Assembly (NCBI RefSeq): GCF_005503145.1 | Contig: NZ_SCNV01000020.1 | Span: forward strand, 1-64,000 | Reading direction: 5' to 3' | Source of the DNA: Burkholderia sp. 4M9327F10 | GTDB taxonomy: Bacteria; Pseudomonadota; Gammaproteobacteria; Burkholderiales; Burkholderiaceae | Length of the DNA stretch: 64,000 nt | Part shown: positions 40,249-49,198 of the stretch, one piece after another | Layout: every line of letters starts with the position of its first letter | Position numbering within the stretch: position 1 is the stretch's first letter | Translations under genes and position numbers: made by a program | Notes under the pieces: model-generated | The model's database searches: none | What the model was told of the DNA's origin: nothing | What the model saw: only the letters and a program-made list of their open reading frames with translations

Positions 40249-41045
40249 GCCCAGCCTCCGTCGACGATGATGTCTTGCGCCGTGATCAGCCGGCTATCGT
40301 CGGCAGCAAGGAAAAGCGCCATGCGAGCCAGATCGTCAGGCATCAGCTCGGCGTCGATGCACTGGCCCTCCTTGATGGCGCGCCGCCCGGCATCGTCGAG
40401 CCACAGGCGCTTTTGTTTTTCGGTCATCACCCAGCCCGGCGCCAGCGTATTCACGCGGATATTGAAGTGGCCAAGATCGCGCGCGAGACCGCGCGTGAGC
40501 CCTTGCACGGCCGACTTCGACATCACGTAGACCGGATAGCCGCCGTTTTTCAGCATCCAGCTGATCGAGCCGAGGTTGATGATCGAGCCACGCCCAGCCG
40601 CTTTCATATCGCCCATCACGGCCTGCGCCGCGAAGAACTGATGACGGATGTTGACGGCAATGCCCGCATCGAACGATTCGGGCGTGACCTCTTCGATCTG
40701 GTGACGCTTGTCGTTGGCCGCGTTGTTGACCAGCACTTCGATCGGGCCCAGCGCCGCCCTGACGTCGGCGATCGCTTTGCGCAGCGCGTCGATATCGGTC
40801 AGGTCGCACGGCAGGAACAGCGGCTTGTGGCGAGAATCGCCCAGTTCGTCGGCGAGCGCTTCGCCGGCGCTCACGTCGATATCGAAGAACGCGACACGCG
40901 AGCCCTGTGCCGCGAAGTGCTCCACGAACGACGCGCCGATCCCGGTCGCGCCGCCCGTAATCAGCACCGCGCGGTCTTCAAGGCTCGGATAACGCGCATA
41001 TACGTTGTCCGCCTGGCGGGCGTTTGCATTAGCAGGAGACGACAT
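40245..41045 (-). CDS. SDR-family sugar dehydrogenase
   Basis: Short-chain dehydrogenase of 266 aa, probably oxidising L-arabinose or D-galactose (or D-xylose) to the lactone. It has the NAD(P) motif TGGATGIG (about 30-37), NNAAN, the catalytic Ser in LGSISW, and the YxxxK of YVMSKSAVQ, then VNTLAPGWVMTE. Between araH and the lactonase, overlapping the latter by 4 nt. Family clear; substrate inferred from the transporter and lactonase. Confidence 0.87.
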   Translation of the reverse strand: MSSPANANARQADNVYARYPSLEDRAVLITGGATGIGASFVEHFAAQGSRVAFFDIDVSAGEALADELGDSRHKPLFLPCDLTDIDALRKAIADVRAALGPIEVLVNNAANDKRHQIEEVTPESFDAGIAVNIRHQFFAAQAVMGDMKAAGRGSIINLGSISWMLKNGGYPVYVMSKSAVQGLTRGLARDLGHFNIRVNTLAPGWVMTEKQKRLWLDDAGRRAIKEGQCIDAELMPDDLARMALFLAADDSRLITAQDIIVDGGWA

Positions 41046-41086
41046 CGTTCGATTCCTCTTCAGACAATTTGGTCAGACGCCGCGCG

Positions 41087-42103
41087 TCAGTCGCGCGAGC
41101 CGCGGTTCTTCAACTGGTCGAGCAGCACGGCGGCGAGCAGGATCGCGCCACGCACCAGGTACTGGTAGAACGCGTCGATATTCAACAGGTTCATCACATT
41201 CTCGACCGTGCCCATGATGAGCACGCCGATCACCACGCCCGAAATCGTCGCCCGGCCACCCAGCAGCGACACGCCGCCCAGCACGCACGCAGAGATCACG
41301 TTCAGCTCGAAGCCTTCCGCGGCGTTCGGCTGACCCGAGGTGATACGCGAGGCGAGAATCACACCGGCCAGCGCCGTCACCGCGCCCTGCACGAGGAAAA
41401 TATAGACGCGGGTGCGCTCGACGTTGATACCGGCGAGACGCGAGGCTTCCGGATTGCCGCCGATGGCCAGCGTATTGCGGCCGTACACGGTCTGGTTGAG
41501 CATCACGCCGAACACGATGAAGCACAGTAGCGTGACCCAGATCGGCAGCGAGACGCCGAACATCGACAAGCCGCCAAGCGCAATAAACGTATCCGAGGAC
41601 ACGCCCACCGCCTGACCGTGCGAGACGATAAAGCCGAGGCCACGCACGATTTCCATCGTCGCCAGCGTGGTAATCAGCGCGTTGATGCGCAGATACGCAA
41701 TCACCGCGCCGTTGATAAAGCCGATCACACCGCCCGCCACTACCGCAGCAATAATCGCAATGAACGTATTGCCGGTCGCGTTGAGCACCATCGCGCACAG
41801 CACGCCGGCAAACGCCACGGTGGAACCCACGGACAAGTCGAAGTCGCGCGAGGCGAGACAGAACATCATCGTGCAGGCGACCATGCCGATCTGCGAAATC
41901 GACAGCGCGAGGCCCAGCATGTTTTCGATCGAGAAGAAGTGATCGACGGTCAGCGACATCGTGATGAACATGATCGCGAAGATCACGATCAGGCTGTAGT
42001 CGGTGACCTGCTGCCACCATTTCTGCTTGTCGCTGCGCTGCGGAATCAACGCGTCGGCTGCACTCTTGGCGGCCTGTTGCGTGAGGTTTTCTCTGGCTTG
42101 CAT
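41087..42103 (-). CDS. araH: L-arabinose ABC transporter permease
   Basis: Inner-membrane permease of 338 aa, AraH/RbsC family, with about eight to ten hydrophobic segments. Features include CLASRDFDLSVGSTVAFAGV (about 83-102), AYLRINALITTLATMEIVRGLGF, GRNTLAIGGNPEASRLAGI and CVLGGVSLLGGRATISGVVIG. It follows araG after 64 nt and completes an AraFGH-type importer. Confidence 0.92.
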   Translation of the reverse strand: MQARENLTQQAAKSAADALIPQRSDKQKWWQQVTDYSLIVIFAIMFITMSLTVDHFFSIENMLGLALSISQIGMVACTMMFCLASRDFDLSVGSTVAFAGVLCAMVLNATGNTFIAIIAAVVAGGVIGFINGAVIAYLRINALITTLATMEIVRGLGFIVSHGQAVGVSSDTFIALGGLSMFGVSLPIWVTLLCFIVFGVMLNQTVYGRNTLAIGGNPEASRLAGINVERTRVYIFLVQGAVTALAGVILASRITSGQPNAAEGFELNVISACVLGGVSLLGGRATISGVVIGVLIMGTVENVMNLLNIDAFYQYLVRGAILLAAVLLDQLKNRGSRD

Positions 42104-42167
42104 TTGAATACTCCTCCCGTTTTCGTCACGGGCTGACGGGTTATTGGGGACTTGCGTCCGGTCAGTG

Positions 42168-43697
42168 TCAGGCCGCCTGCGGCGCTACGGTTTGCGGTGC
42201 GGTCGAGCTTTGCGGCAAGGCAAGGCTCAGCACCGCCTGTTCATTCGCTTGGCTGCGCGGCAGTTCGCCGGAGATCCGGCCTTGCCGCATCACCACGATC
42301 CGGTCGGACACGCCAAGCACTTCCGGCAGTTCGGACGAAATCATCACGATGGCGCAGCCGCGTTCCGCGAGCTGATAGATCACGTTATAGATCTCGTGCT
42401 TCGCGCCGACGTCGATCCCGCGCGTCGGTTCGTCGAGAATCACCACTTTCAGATCCGGCTCCGCGAGCCAGCGCGACAGAATCGCTTTCTGCTGGTTACC
42501 GCCCGAGAGGAAGCGGATCTTCTGGCGGCGGCTCGGCGTCTTGATCTTCAGCAGCTTGATAAAACTGTCCGCCGTTTCCGCTTCCTTCTTGCGGTTCAGG
42601 AAGAAACCCGCGCGCAGGTAGTGGCGGCGGCAGCTAATGTTGATGTTCTCGGACACGGTCGCCATGGCGACGATGCCTTCTTCCTTGCGGTCTTCCGGGC
42701 ACAGCACGATGCCATGGCGAATCGCTTCGCCGGCGCTGCGGACCTTGATCGGCTTGCCGTCGAGCACGATCTCGCCGCTTTTCTTGTGATCGGCGCCGTA
42801 CACGAGGTGCATCAGTTCGCTGCGGCCCGCGCCCACCAGACCGAAGAAGCCGACAATCTCGCCGCGCCGCACTTCGAAATTGGCCGGCTCCTTGAGCGCA
42901 TGCCCTTCAATCGCCCTGGCGGCAAAACGCACTTCGCCCAGTTCGCGTGGCTTGTAGCTATAGATATCCGTGATTTCACGGCCGACCATTTCGCTCACGA
43001 TCGTGTCGCGCTTCACCCCTTCGAGGGACGGATGCGACGCCACCTTGCGGCCGTCACGGAAAATCGTGCACGCGTCGCACAACTCGTAGATCTCGTCCAT
43101 GCGGTGCGAGATATAGATCATCGCCCGGTTGTCGGCGCGCAGATCGCGCACCAGCTTGAACAGCACTTCGGTCTCGCTATGCGACAGCGAGCTGGTCGGC
43201 TCATCCAGTGCAATCACGCGCGCGTTGCGCAGCAGCGCCTTGCAGATTTCCACCATCTGGCGCTGCGCGATCGAGAGCTTGCGCAGCTTCGCGTTCGGAT
43301 CGAGCGCGACGCCCATCGCTTCCAGCCGCTCGCGCACGAAGCGTTTGGCTTCACGTTTGTTGACCCAGCCGAGCGAGTTCGGCAACTGGCCAAGCAGCAG
43401 GTTTTCCGCGACCGTGAGATCGGGCACGTATTGCAGTTCCTGGTGAATCACCGCGATCCCGGCTGCAATCGACGCGGCCGCGCTGCCGAAGCGCACCTCG
43501 TTGCCGTCGATCATCACGCGGCCCGAATCCGGCTGGTATTCACCGCCGAGTATCTTCAGCAGGGTCGATTTCCCTGCGCCGTTTTCGCCCATCAGGCCGT
43601 GCACCTGGCCGACGTTCACGTCGAAGGACACGCCGTCGAGCGCACGCACGCCTGGAAAGACCTTACCGATATTGTCAAAACGCAGCGTCGCTGACAC
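42168..43697 (-). CDS. araG: L-arabinose ABC transporter ATP-binding protein
   Basis: Double ABC ATPase of 509 aa. The first domain has GENGAGKST and, in place of the usual LSGGQ, LSIAQRQM, with Walker B VIALDEPTSSL; the second has the degenerate Walker region GLVGAGRSEL, signature LSGGNQQK and VVILDEPTRGID. I start at a GTG (43697) preceded by a strong AGGAGG. The frame is open back to 43877, but that part has no family sequence. It lies 196 nt downstream of araF, across a long hairpin. Confidence 0.92.
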   Translation of the reverse strand: MSATLRFDNIGKVFPGVRALDGVSFDVNVGQVHGLMGENGAGKSTLLKILGGEYQPDSGRVMIDGNEVRFGSAAASIAAGIAVIHQELQYVPDLTVAENLLLGQLPNSLGWVNKREAKRFVRERLEAMGVALDPNAKLRKLSIAQRQMVEICKALLRNARVIALDEPTSSLSHSETEVLFKLVRDLRADNRAMIYISHRMDEIYELCDACTIFRDGRKVASHPSLEGVKRDTIVSEMVGREITDIYSYKPRELGEVRFAARAIEGHALKEPANFEVRRGEIVGFFGLVGAGRSELMHLVYGADHKKSGEIVLDGKPIKVRSAGEAIRHGIVLCPEDRKEEGIVAMATVSENINISCRRHYLRAGFFLNRKKEAETADSFIKLLKIKTPSRRQKIRFLSGGNQQKAILSRWLAEPDLKVVILDEPTRGIDVGAKHEIYNVIYQLAERGCAIVMISSELPEVLGVSDRIVVMRQGRISGELPRSQANEQAVLSLALPQSSTAPQTVAPQAA

Positions 43698-43830
43698 TTC
43701 GCCTCCTGTTGCATCCTGTGAACCGTACGGTCGGGCATGGCTTGGCGCCGTGCCGGCACATCGGTCTGTCTCAACTATTGTTGCTCCTGCCAGCCCGCGC
43801 GAGTCAACCCTCTCCTGCGCGCGCTGCCTT

Positions 43831-43871
43831 CGCGGCCAGCCGCCGTGACCCGCAGGTCCGGCGGCTGGCCG
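43831..43871 (-). repeat. Long hairpin between araF and araG
   Basis: Fourteen-bp perfect G+C stem (43831-43844 with 43858-43871) with inner GACC/GGTC pairing (43846-43849 with 43854-43857) and no T-run after it. Such intercistronic hairpins downstream of binding-protein genes are known to stabilise the upstream message, giving more binding protein than ATPase and permease. Confidence 0.65.
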
Positions 43872-43893
43872 CTGCACTTCTCTTCAATACGGC

Positions 43894-44892
43894 TTACTTC
43901 GATGCCAGGCCCATCTTTTCACGCACGTCCGCGACGTTGTCACGCGTGGCCAGCATGCCGGTCGTCAGCGTGAGCGCCGGCGGTTGCTTGCCTTGCGTGA
44001 TCCAGTCGTACATCAGCGTCGAGGTTTCTTCGCCGTGGCGCTTCGGGCTGATGATGACGGTGCCGTAGAAGCCCGTCGGCGACGGCTTCTTGAACTCGTT
44101 CAGCGCGGAGTCCGAACCACCGATACCAATACCGATCATGTTGTCAGCCTTGAAGCCGCGGCCTTCCGCTGCACGCACGGCGCCCAGCACCGCTTCGTCG
44201 TTCAGACCGTAAGCGATCCAGTGCTTGTACTGCGGGTTCTTGGTCAGCGCGATGTTGGCGGCGTTGAAAGCGTTTTCCGTGTCGGTCTTCGCCTGCGGAG
44301 CTTCAACCACGTTGGCCTTCGGGAAACCGGCGGCGACCAGCGCGTCGGTGGCACCCGTGGTGCGGTCGACTGCGGTCGGCAACTGGTTATAGGTCACGTC
44401 GATCGCGCCGACGTCCTTCACGTCCCAGCCACGCTTCTTGATTTCCGCAGCCAGCCCTTCGCCGACCTGCTTGCCGATGTTGTAGGCCGAAATGCCCATA
44501 TGCGGCACCGAAGCGATCGGTTTGCCCGCGCCGTCGACGAGGCGGTCGTCGACCGTCATCATCTTCAGGCCGTCAGCCTTCGCCTTGGCGACAATGCCCG
44601 GTCCAAGCTTGACGTCAGGCGTGCAGATAATGAAACCTTGCGCCTTTTGTGCCGCGAGGTTGTCGATTGCGCTCATCACCTTCTCGCCCGAGGGTGCGCC
44701 GATTTTCACCAGCGTGAACCCCTTCTCCTTGGCGGCGATCTCGGCAAACTTCCACTCGTCCTGGAACCACGGTTCTTCCGGCTGTTTCACCAGGAAGCCG
44801 ATCTTGACTTCGTCAGCCGCCTGGACGACCGGTGCGTTGAACAGCACACCCGCTGCTGCGGCTGCCAGCGTGAGGAAAATTCTACGTTTCAT
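43894..44892 (-). CDS. araF: L-arabinose-binding periplasmic protein
   Basis: Periplasmic receptor of 332 aa with a signal peptide (about 1-25, ending VQA before ADEVKIG). The mature part closely follows E. coli AraF: IGFLVKQPEEPWFQDEWKFAE, GFIICTPDVKLGPGIVAKAKADG, KKRGWDVKDVGAI, and GFKADNMIGIGIGG. AraF also binds galactose, which fits the mixed arabinose/galactose locus. AGGAG 8 nt upstream of the start. First of araF-araG-araH. Confidence 0.94.
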   Translation of the reverse strand: MKRRIFLTLAAAAAGVLFNAPVVQAADEVKIGFLVKQPEEPWFQDEWKFAEIAAKEKGFTLVKIGAPSGEKVMSAIDNLAAQKAQGFIICTPDVKLGPGIVAKAKADGLKMMTVDDRLVDGAGKPIASVPHMGISAYNIGKQVGEGLAAEIKKRGWDVKDVGAIDVTYNQLPTAVDRTTGATDALVAAGFPKANVVEAPQAKTDTENAFNAANIALTKNPQYKHWIAYGLNDEAVLGAVRAAEGRGFKADNMIGIGIGGSDSALNEFKKPSPTGFYGTVIISPKRHGEETSTLMYDWITQGKQPPALTLTTGMLATRDNVADVREKMGLASK

Positions 44893-45090
44893 GTTGCAGT
44901 CTCCTGACTAATTAGTAGATAACGAGAAGGTATCGGCCGCGTCTTCTTATCCGGTCCTGACACACGCGGCCAGCGCGTCAACCGGTTCAAACTGGGCGTG
45001 GCGCTCCATGGCGCTGCGCATTGTTTCGCTCTGCTTCCTTGCGGTGCGCGTTCCACGACGCATCGCAAGCTGTTTCTGGTCTGCGGCCAG

Positions 45091-45924
45091 TCAGTCGTGG
45101 TACAGCGCCGAGCGGCCGCCATCCACCGTGATACAGCTCGCGTTGATAAACGGCGCCTCGTCCGATGCGAGGAACACCGCCGTCATCGCCACTTCTTCCG
45201 GGCGGCCGATGCGCTTCATCGGCTGCAGGTCGAGCGTCGCCTGTTTCGCCGCGGCGGGATCGGGCTGACCGTTCCACCAGTCATGCGTCAATTGCGTTTC
45301 GATGTAGCCCGGCGCAATCGCATTGACGCGCACGTTGCGCGGCGCGTATTCGATGCCGAGCGCCCGGGTCAAGCCAATCACGCCATGTTTCGCCACCGGG
45401 TACGGGAAGCAGCCCGGGATGATCTTGAAAGCGTGCGTCGAAGCGATATTCACGATGCTGCCCGAGCCGCGCTCGACCATCCCCGGCAGGACCGCGCGGC
45501 AACCGTTCCAGACGCCGTCCAGATCGACCGCGAAGCAGCGCCGCCAGTCGTCGTCGGTCATTGTCAGCGGGTCGCAAAACACGTTGATGCCGGCGTTGTT
45601 CACGAGGATGTCCACCGCGCCGAACGCTTTTTCCGCTTCGCGCACCGCGTGCTGCACCGAGGCGGATTGCGTCACGTCGGTCTGCACGGCGAGCACTTTC
45701 GCGCCCGCTGCGTGAGCGCTTGCCGCACTCGCGCCATTCGCGCTGCCGGCGCCGCTTGCCTTGCACGCCGCTTCAATATCCCGCGCGGTGCGCTGCGCGG
45801 TTTCGATATCCAGTTCTGCCAGCACGACCGCCGCACCCTCGCGCGCAAACGCCAGCGCAATGGCCGCACCGATGCCGCGACCGGCGCCGGTGATCAATGC
45901 GACCTTGTTGGCGAGCCGGTTCAT
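45091..45924 (-). CDS. SDR-family sugar dehydrogenase
   Basis: Short-chain dehydrogenase of 277 aa with TGAGRGIG (about 12-19), NNAGINVF, the catalytic Ser in IASTHAFK and the YxxxK of YPVAKHGVI, then VNAIAPGYIETQ. A low-complexity Ala/Ser insert follows residue 54 (ACKASGAGSANGASAASAHA). Its start overlaps the dgoA stop by 4 nt, so it is probably a D-galactose 1-dehydrogenase or related enzyme of the same pathway; substrate inferred. Confidence 0.82.
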   Translation of the reverse strand: MNRLANKVALITGAGRGIGAAIALAFAREGAAVVLAELDIETAQRTARDIEAACKASGAGSANGASAASAHAAGAKVLAVQTDVTQSASVQHAVREAEKAFGAVDILVNNAGINVFCDPLTMTDDDWRRCFAVDLDGVWNGCRAVLPGMVERGSGSIVNIASTHAFKIIPGCFPYPVAKHGVIGLTRALGIEYAPRNVRVNAIAPGYIETQLTHDWWNGQPDPAAAKQATLDLQPMKRIGRPEEVAMTAVFLASDEAPFINASCITVDGGRSALYHD

Positions 45925-46601
45925 TTCTTTGCGCCCGCTCTCGCAATCCGCAGGCCGTTGATATAGGCCCGCGCATGCGAAGCCGTCGCCGCCGCGCTCT
46001 GGCCCGGCTTGTACAGCGCTGAGCCAAGGCCGAAGCCGTTCGCGCCGACGCTCAGAAACGGCCCCATGTTGTCCGGCGTAATGCCGCCGACCGGAACCAG
46101 CGGCACTTCAGCGGCAATCACGGCGCGCCATGCCTTCACGACCTGGCAGCCGAGCTGTTCGGCTGGGAACATCTTCAGCACGTCGGCGCCGTTTTTCAGC
46201 GCGAGAAACGCTTCATTCGGGGTGGCGACGCCCGGCGCGCAAGCCAAGCCCTGGGCCTTCGCGGTGCTCACCACTTCTGCGTCGCTATGCGGCATCACGA
46301 TCAGCTCGCCGCCCGCCGACTTCACGTCGTGGACGAAGCTCGCATGCAGCACCGTGCCTGCACCGACAATCGCATCGGCCGGCAGCGCCTTGCGGATGGC
46401 CGCGATGCTGTCGAACGGCTGCGGCGAATTGAGCGGCACCTCGACGATCCGGAAGCCTGCTTCGTACAGCGCCTGGCCATGCTCGGCGGCATCCGCGGGC
46501 GTGACGCCGCGCAGGATGGCGATCAGCGGGCACGCCGCGAACGCCGCCATCAGACCTGCATGGGGCGAATACGGAGCCGGTAGATTGATGTGAGGCTGCA
46601 T
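45921..46601 (-). CDS. dgoA: 2-dehydro-3-deoxy-6-phosphogalactonate aldolase
   Basis: Splits KDPGal into pyruvate and glyceraldehyde 3-phosphate. A 226-aa member of the KDPG/KDPGal aldolase family, with the catalytic Glu in IVEVPLNSP (E54) and the Schiff-base Lys in VLKMFPAEQLG (K143), then VPVGGITPDNM. Start at 46601 (MQPHINLPA); the frame continues upstream into dgoK. Downstream of dgoK by 35 nt, overlapping the SDR gene by 4 nt. Confidence 0.9.
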   Translation of the reverse strand: MQPHINLPAPYSPHAGLMAAFAACPLIAILRGVTPADAAEHGQALYEAGFRIVEVPLNSPQPFDSIAAIRKALPADAIVGAGTVLHASFVHDVKSAGGELIVMPHSDAEVVSTAKAQGLACAPGVATPNEAFLALKNGADVLKMFPAEQLGCQVVKAWRAVIAAEVPLVPVGGITPDNMGPFLSVGANGFGLGSALYKPGQSAAATASHARAYINGLRIARAGAKK

Positions 46602-46636
46602 GTCGATTCCTTGTGTATGTCGTGCGCGGCGGCGCC

Positions 46637-47773
46637 TCAGTTGGCGCGTGCGGCGCCGGAGGCCGGCGTCAGCGCGGGTGCCGCCGCCGGTGCCAGCAGC
46701 CCTGCCTGAGTCGCGATGCGCCACAGGCCGCGTTCGGTGGCTTGCCGGACCAGCTTCGCCTCGGCACAGCCGAATTGCGTCAGCGCGAGCTGATAACGCT
46801 CGCACAAAGCTTCATTGCCGATCAGACGCAGCGCCTGGCCCGCGAGGCCGGTTTGATGTTGCGCGAGCACCGTGCCGAGGCCGGCGAGTTCGTGGCCGAT
46901 CAGGAGGCCCGACAGATAGTCGGGCTGCTGCTGGCCGGTAAGCTGTCCGGTCAGGCCGAGCGTGCGTGCGCTGAACACCGTCGCGAGCACCCCCGCCTGC
47001 CCTTTCAGACGCGCGATGTTCACGCCGCGCAGAAATGCATCGGTATCCAGACGATCGGGCGTCACCATCGTGCGGCCGAGAATCGTGTGCTCGCGCAACG
47101 CCGCGAACACCTCGCCGGTCATGAAGGTATGAAACCGCTCGATGCGACGGGCACGCACCACCACCCATTTCGCGTGAGTACCGGGCAGTCCGATCAGCTC
47201 GGGGCGCGCCTCGTCAGCCGCGGCGGGATCATCGCCGAGCGCGCCGAAAATCTGCGTTTCCTCGCCGCGCATGACGTTCGGCAGTTCGCCGCGCTCGAGC
47301 ACGCCGGGCACAATATGCAGGGTCACACCGCGGGCGGTCTGCACACGGACGATGCCGGCGACCAGCGCTTCGGCATTCGCCGGCGCATCCACGTATGGCG
47401 CTTCGAGCCAGCCTTGCGCGCTGCCGACCATGCCTGCTGCGATCACCGGCAGGCCGGGGACGCGTGCGAGCCATGCGCTACACACCGACTCGAAGGCGTC
47501 ATCGAAACCACCGTCGGCGGCCGCGCGCGGCAAATTCATGATGCCTGCGGTCGACTCGCGCGCCGCCAGCACGTTGCCGGCTGTGTCGAACAGGTAGGCC
47601 CGCAATGATGTCGTGCCCCAGTCGAGCGCGACCAGCGCGGCCTGATCGAAGCTCGCGGCGCCTGCTTGCGGCAGCACGCCGACACCTGCGGCATGCTGTT
47701 CGCCAGCGCCGTTCGTGACGTTGTCGACGGCGGCTACGGTGTCGACCGGCATGGGAGAACCCGCTTGCGTCAT
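46637..47773 (-). CDS. dgoK: 2-dehydro-3-deoxygalactonokinase
   Basis: Phosphorylates 2-dehydro-3-deoxy-D-galactonate at C6. 378 aa. After a variable 45-residue N-terminus it shows ALDWGTTSLRAYLFD (phosphate loop), AAGMVGSAQGWLEAPY, HIVPGV, RGEETQIFGAL, LPGTHAKWVVV and GLLIGHEL, the DgoK pattern. Its start overlaps the IclR stop by 4 nt. With dgoA it makes the lower half of the galactonate route. Confidence 0.9.
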   Translation of the reverse strand: MTQAGSPMPVDTVAAVDNVTNGAGEQHAAGVGVLPQAGAASFDQAALVALDWGTTSLRAYLFDTAGNVLAARESTAGIMNLPRAAADGGFDDAFESVCSAWLARVPGLPVIAAGMVGSAQGWLEAPYVDAPANAEALVAGIVRVQTARGVTLHIVPGVLERGELPNVMRGEETQIFGALGDDPAAADEARPELIGLPGTHAKWVVVRARRIERFHTFMTGEVFAALREHTILGRTMVTPDRLDTDAFLRGVNIARLKGQAGVLATVFSARTLGLTGQLTGQQQPDYLSGLLIGHELAGLGTVLAQHQTGLAGQALRLIGNEALCERYQLALTQFGCAEAKLVRQATERGLWRIATQAGLLAPAAAPALTPASGAARAN

Positions 47774-48717
47774 CGTTTGATCCTGCGCGTCGCCGGCTGC
47801 GGCACACGCCAGCCGAGTTCCTCCGAGATGGCGCGCGCTTCACGCTGCACGACCGTAATCAGTTCGTCCATCCGCTCGAGCGACATATACGGGATCGTGC
47901 TCGCCACCGACAGCGCCGCCACGATCGAACCGGAAGCGTCGCGCACGGGCGCTGCGACGCAACGGATCGACGCCTCGTTTTCTTCGAGGTCGAACGTGTA
48001 GCCGCCTGCCGCGTAGTTGGTCATGCGCTGCATGAAGGTCGGCAGATCGGGACGGTTATCCGGCTTGAAGCTGACGCCTGCCAGCGCGCGGCGCGAGGCG
48101 TCGAACAGCGACTGCCAGGAATCCGGTTTGAGGTCGAGCATCATCGCCTTGCCGATGCCGGTCGACGCCAACGGCATGCGATGCCCTACCCGCGAGCGCA
48201 TTTCCAGACCGCGCGTGCCGGGGATCTTGTCGATGTAGAGCACGTCGTCGCCGTCGCGCACGCCGAGGTGGATCGTGTCGAGCGTCTGTTCGGCGAGCGA
48301 CTCGAGATGCTGGCGCGCCACCGCGGTGAGCGGCATCTGTTCGAGCGCGATGGTGCCGAGCTCGATCAGCTTCGGCCCGAGCAGATAGCCGCCCTGCACC
48401 TGGCGCAGATAGCGCGCCTGCACGAGGCTGCTGACGAGCCGATGGGTGGTGCTGCGCGTCGTACCGAGCGTGGCGCCGAAGGTGCGCAGATCGCGCACGC
48501 CGCTGGCGGCGGCTTCGAGGATGGCGAGGCCGCGCAACAGCGTTTGCGTGCCGGCTTGCTGCGGCGTGATGTCGAGCAGCGTGCTCGGCAGCGCGATTTC
48601 GTCGGCGGGCGGGGGCGAGCCTGCAGTGCCGTTCATGGTGCGGGCGCGCGGCGACGCTGCGGCTTCATCCCGGGCGACGGATCCGGAGGTGGCGTGAGTG
48701 GACATCGCTTTGTTCAT
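47770..48717 (-). CDS. IclR-family transcriptional regulator
   Basis: Regulator of 315 aa. A disordered N-terminus (about 55 residues) precedes the winged helix (about 58-110: GLAILEAAASGVRDLRTFGATLGTTRSTTHRLVSSLV) and the IclR effector domain (IHLGVRDGDDVLYIDKIPG, RVGHRMPLASTGIGKAMML). First gene of the dgoK-dgoA-SDR operon, overlapping dgoK by 4 nt, so it probably controls galactonate/arabinose catabolism. Starts at 48717 or 48705 are both possible. Confidence 0.88.
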   Translation of the reverse strand: MNKAMSTHATSGSVARDEAAASPRARTMNGTAGSPPPADEIALPSTLLDITPQQAGTQTLLRGLAILEAAASGVRDLRTFGATLGTTRSTTHRLVSSLVQARYLRQVQGGYLLGPKLIELGTIALEQMPLTAVARQHLESLAEQTLDTIHLGVRDGDDVLYIDKIPGTRGLEMRSRVGHRMPLASTGIGKAMMLDLKPDSWQSLFDASRRALAGVSFKPDNRPDLPTFMQRMTNYAAGGYTFDLEENEASIRCVAAPVRDASGSIVAALSVASTIPYMSLERMDELITVVQREARAISEELGWRVPQPATRRIKR

Positions 48718-49040
48718 GGCGATTGGGCGAAGAATGGGGGATTACCGCGCGGAGCCGGCCTGACGGCCAGCAAAACGGGACAGAACACGACGCGTGTGCG
48801 CTTGCTGCCTGACGGTGGTGGGCATGGCTGATTGTCTCCGTTTGTTCGGTCCACGCTGGGCCGCACGGTGTGCGGGGGTGGGACTTTTTTTGCCTCGCTG
48901 GCGGGTTGCGCTTGTCGCTTGTCTTTGCGCAGTGCCTCGCGGGCTTGGTGTTTCGGATTGTAGGGCGGTTTTTTTCAAATCTCCAATATGTGAGTGTTGG
49001 ATTCATATAATGGGATTTGGGGCTTTGCTAGGGTGTGTGA
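48718..49040. other. Gene-free stretch between the IclR gene and the IS region
   Basis: About 320 bp without a credible gene. Nearer the IclR gene it is G+C-rich and featureless; from about 48950 to 49020 it becomes A+T-rich and contains the candidate promoter and inverted repeat. The genomic repeat next to the IS30 element starts at about 49041. Confidence 0.6.
48957..49001 (-). promoter_or_regulatory. Candidate promoter and inverted repeat upstream of the IclR gene
   Basis: On the minus strand TTGGAG (48986-48981), an 18-nt spacer and TACAAT (48962-48957). An inverted repeat TCCAA (48982-48986), 10 nt, TTGGA (48997-49001) overlaps the -35. The leader to the IclR start would be about 240 nt, so this is tentative. 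Confidence 0.4.
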
Positions 49041-49198
49041 TTGCCTGCGGCGCCTTGTTGTTTGGTTGTTCTTATGGTGTTGGCCTTTCCTTGTTGTGTT
49101 ATTGGTTTATTAGCGTCGCCCCTGTGCGGGGCGGCCCCTACTTTTCTTTGCCGCCGCAAAGAAAAGTAGGGGCGGTTTCAAGATGCAAGTGCAACAGC
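49041..49198 (+). repeat. Left copy of a genomic repeat, inverted relative to the right copy
   Basis: About 155 bp whose reverse complement reappears at 50269-50425. Over the central 100 bp I count three mismatches. It includes GCCCC/GGGGC (49118-49132) and a 15-bp palindromic hairpin (49137-49151 with 49156-49170, loop CGCC). The inner 28 bp belong to the IS end. Confidence 0.85.
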
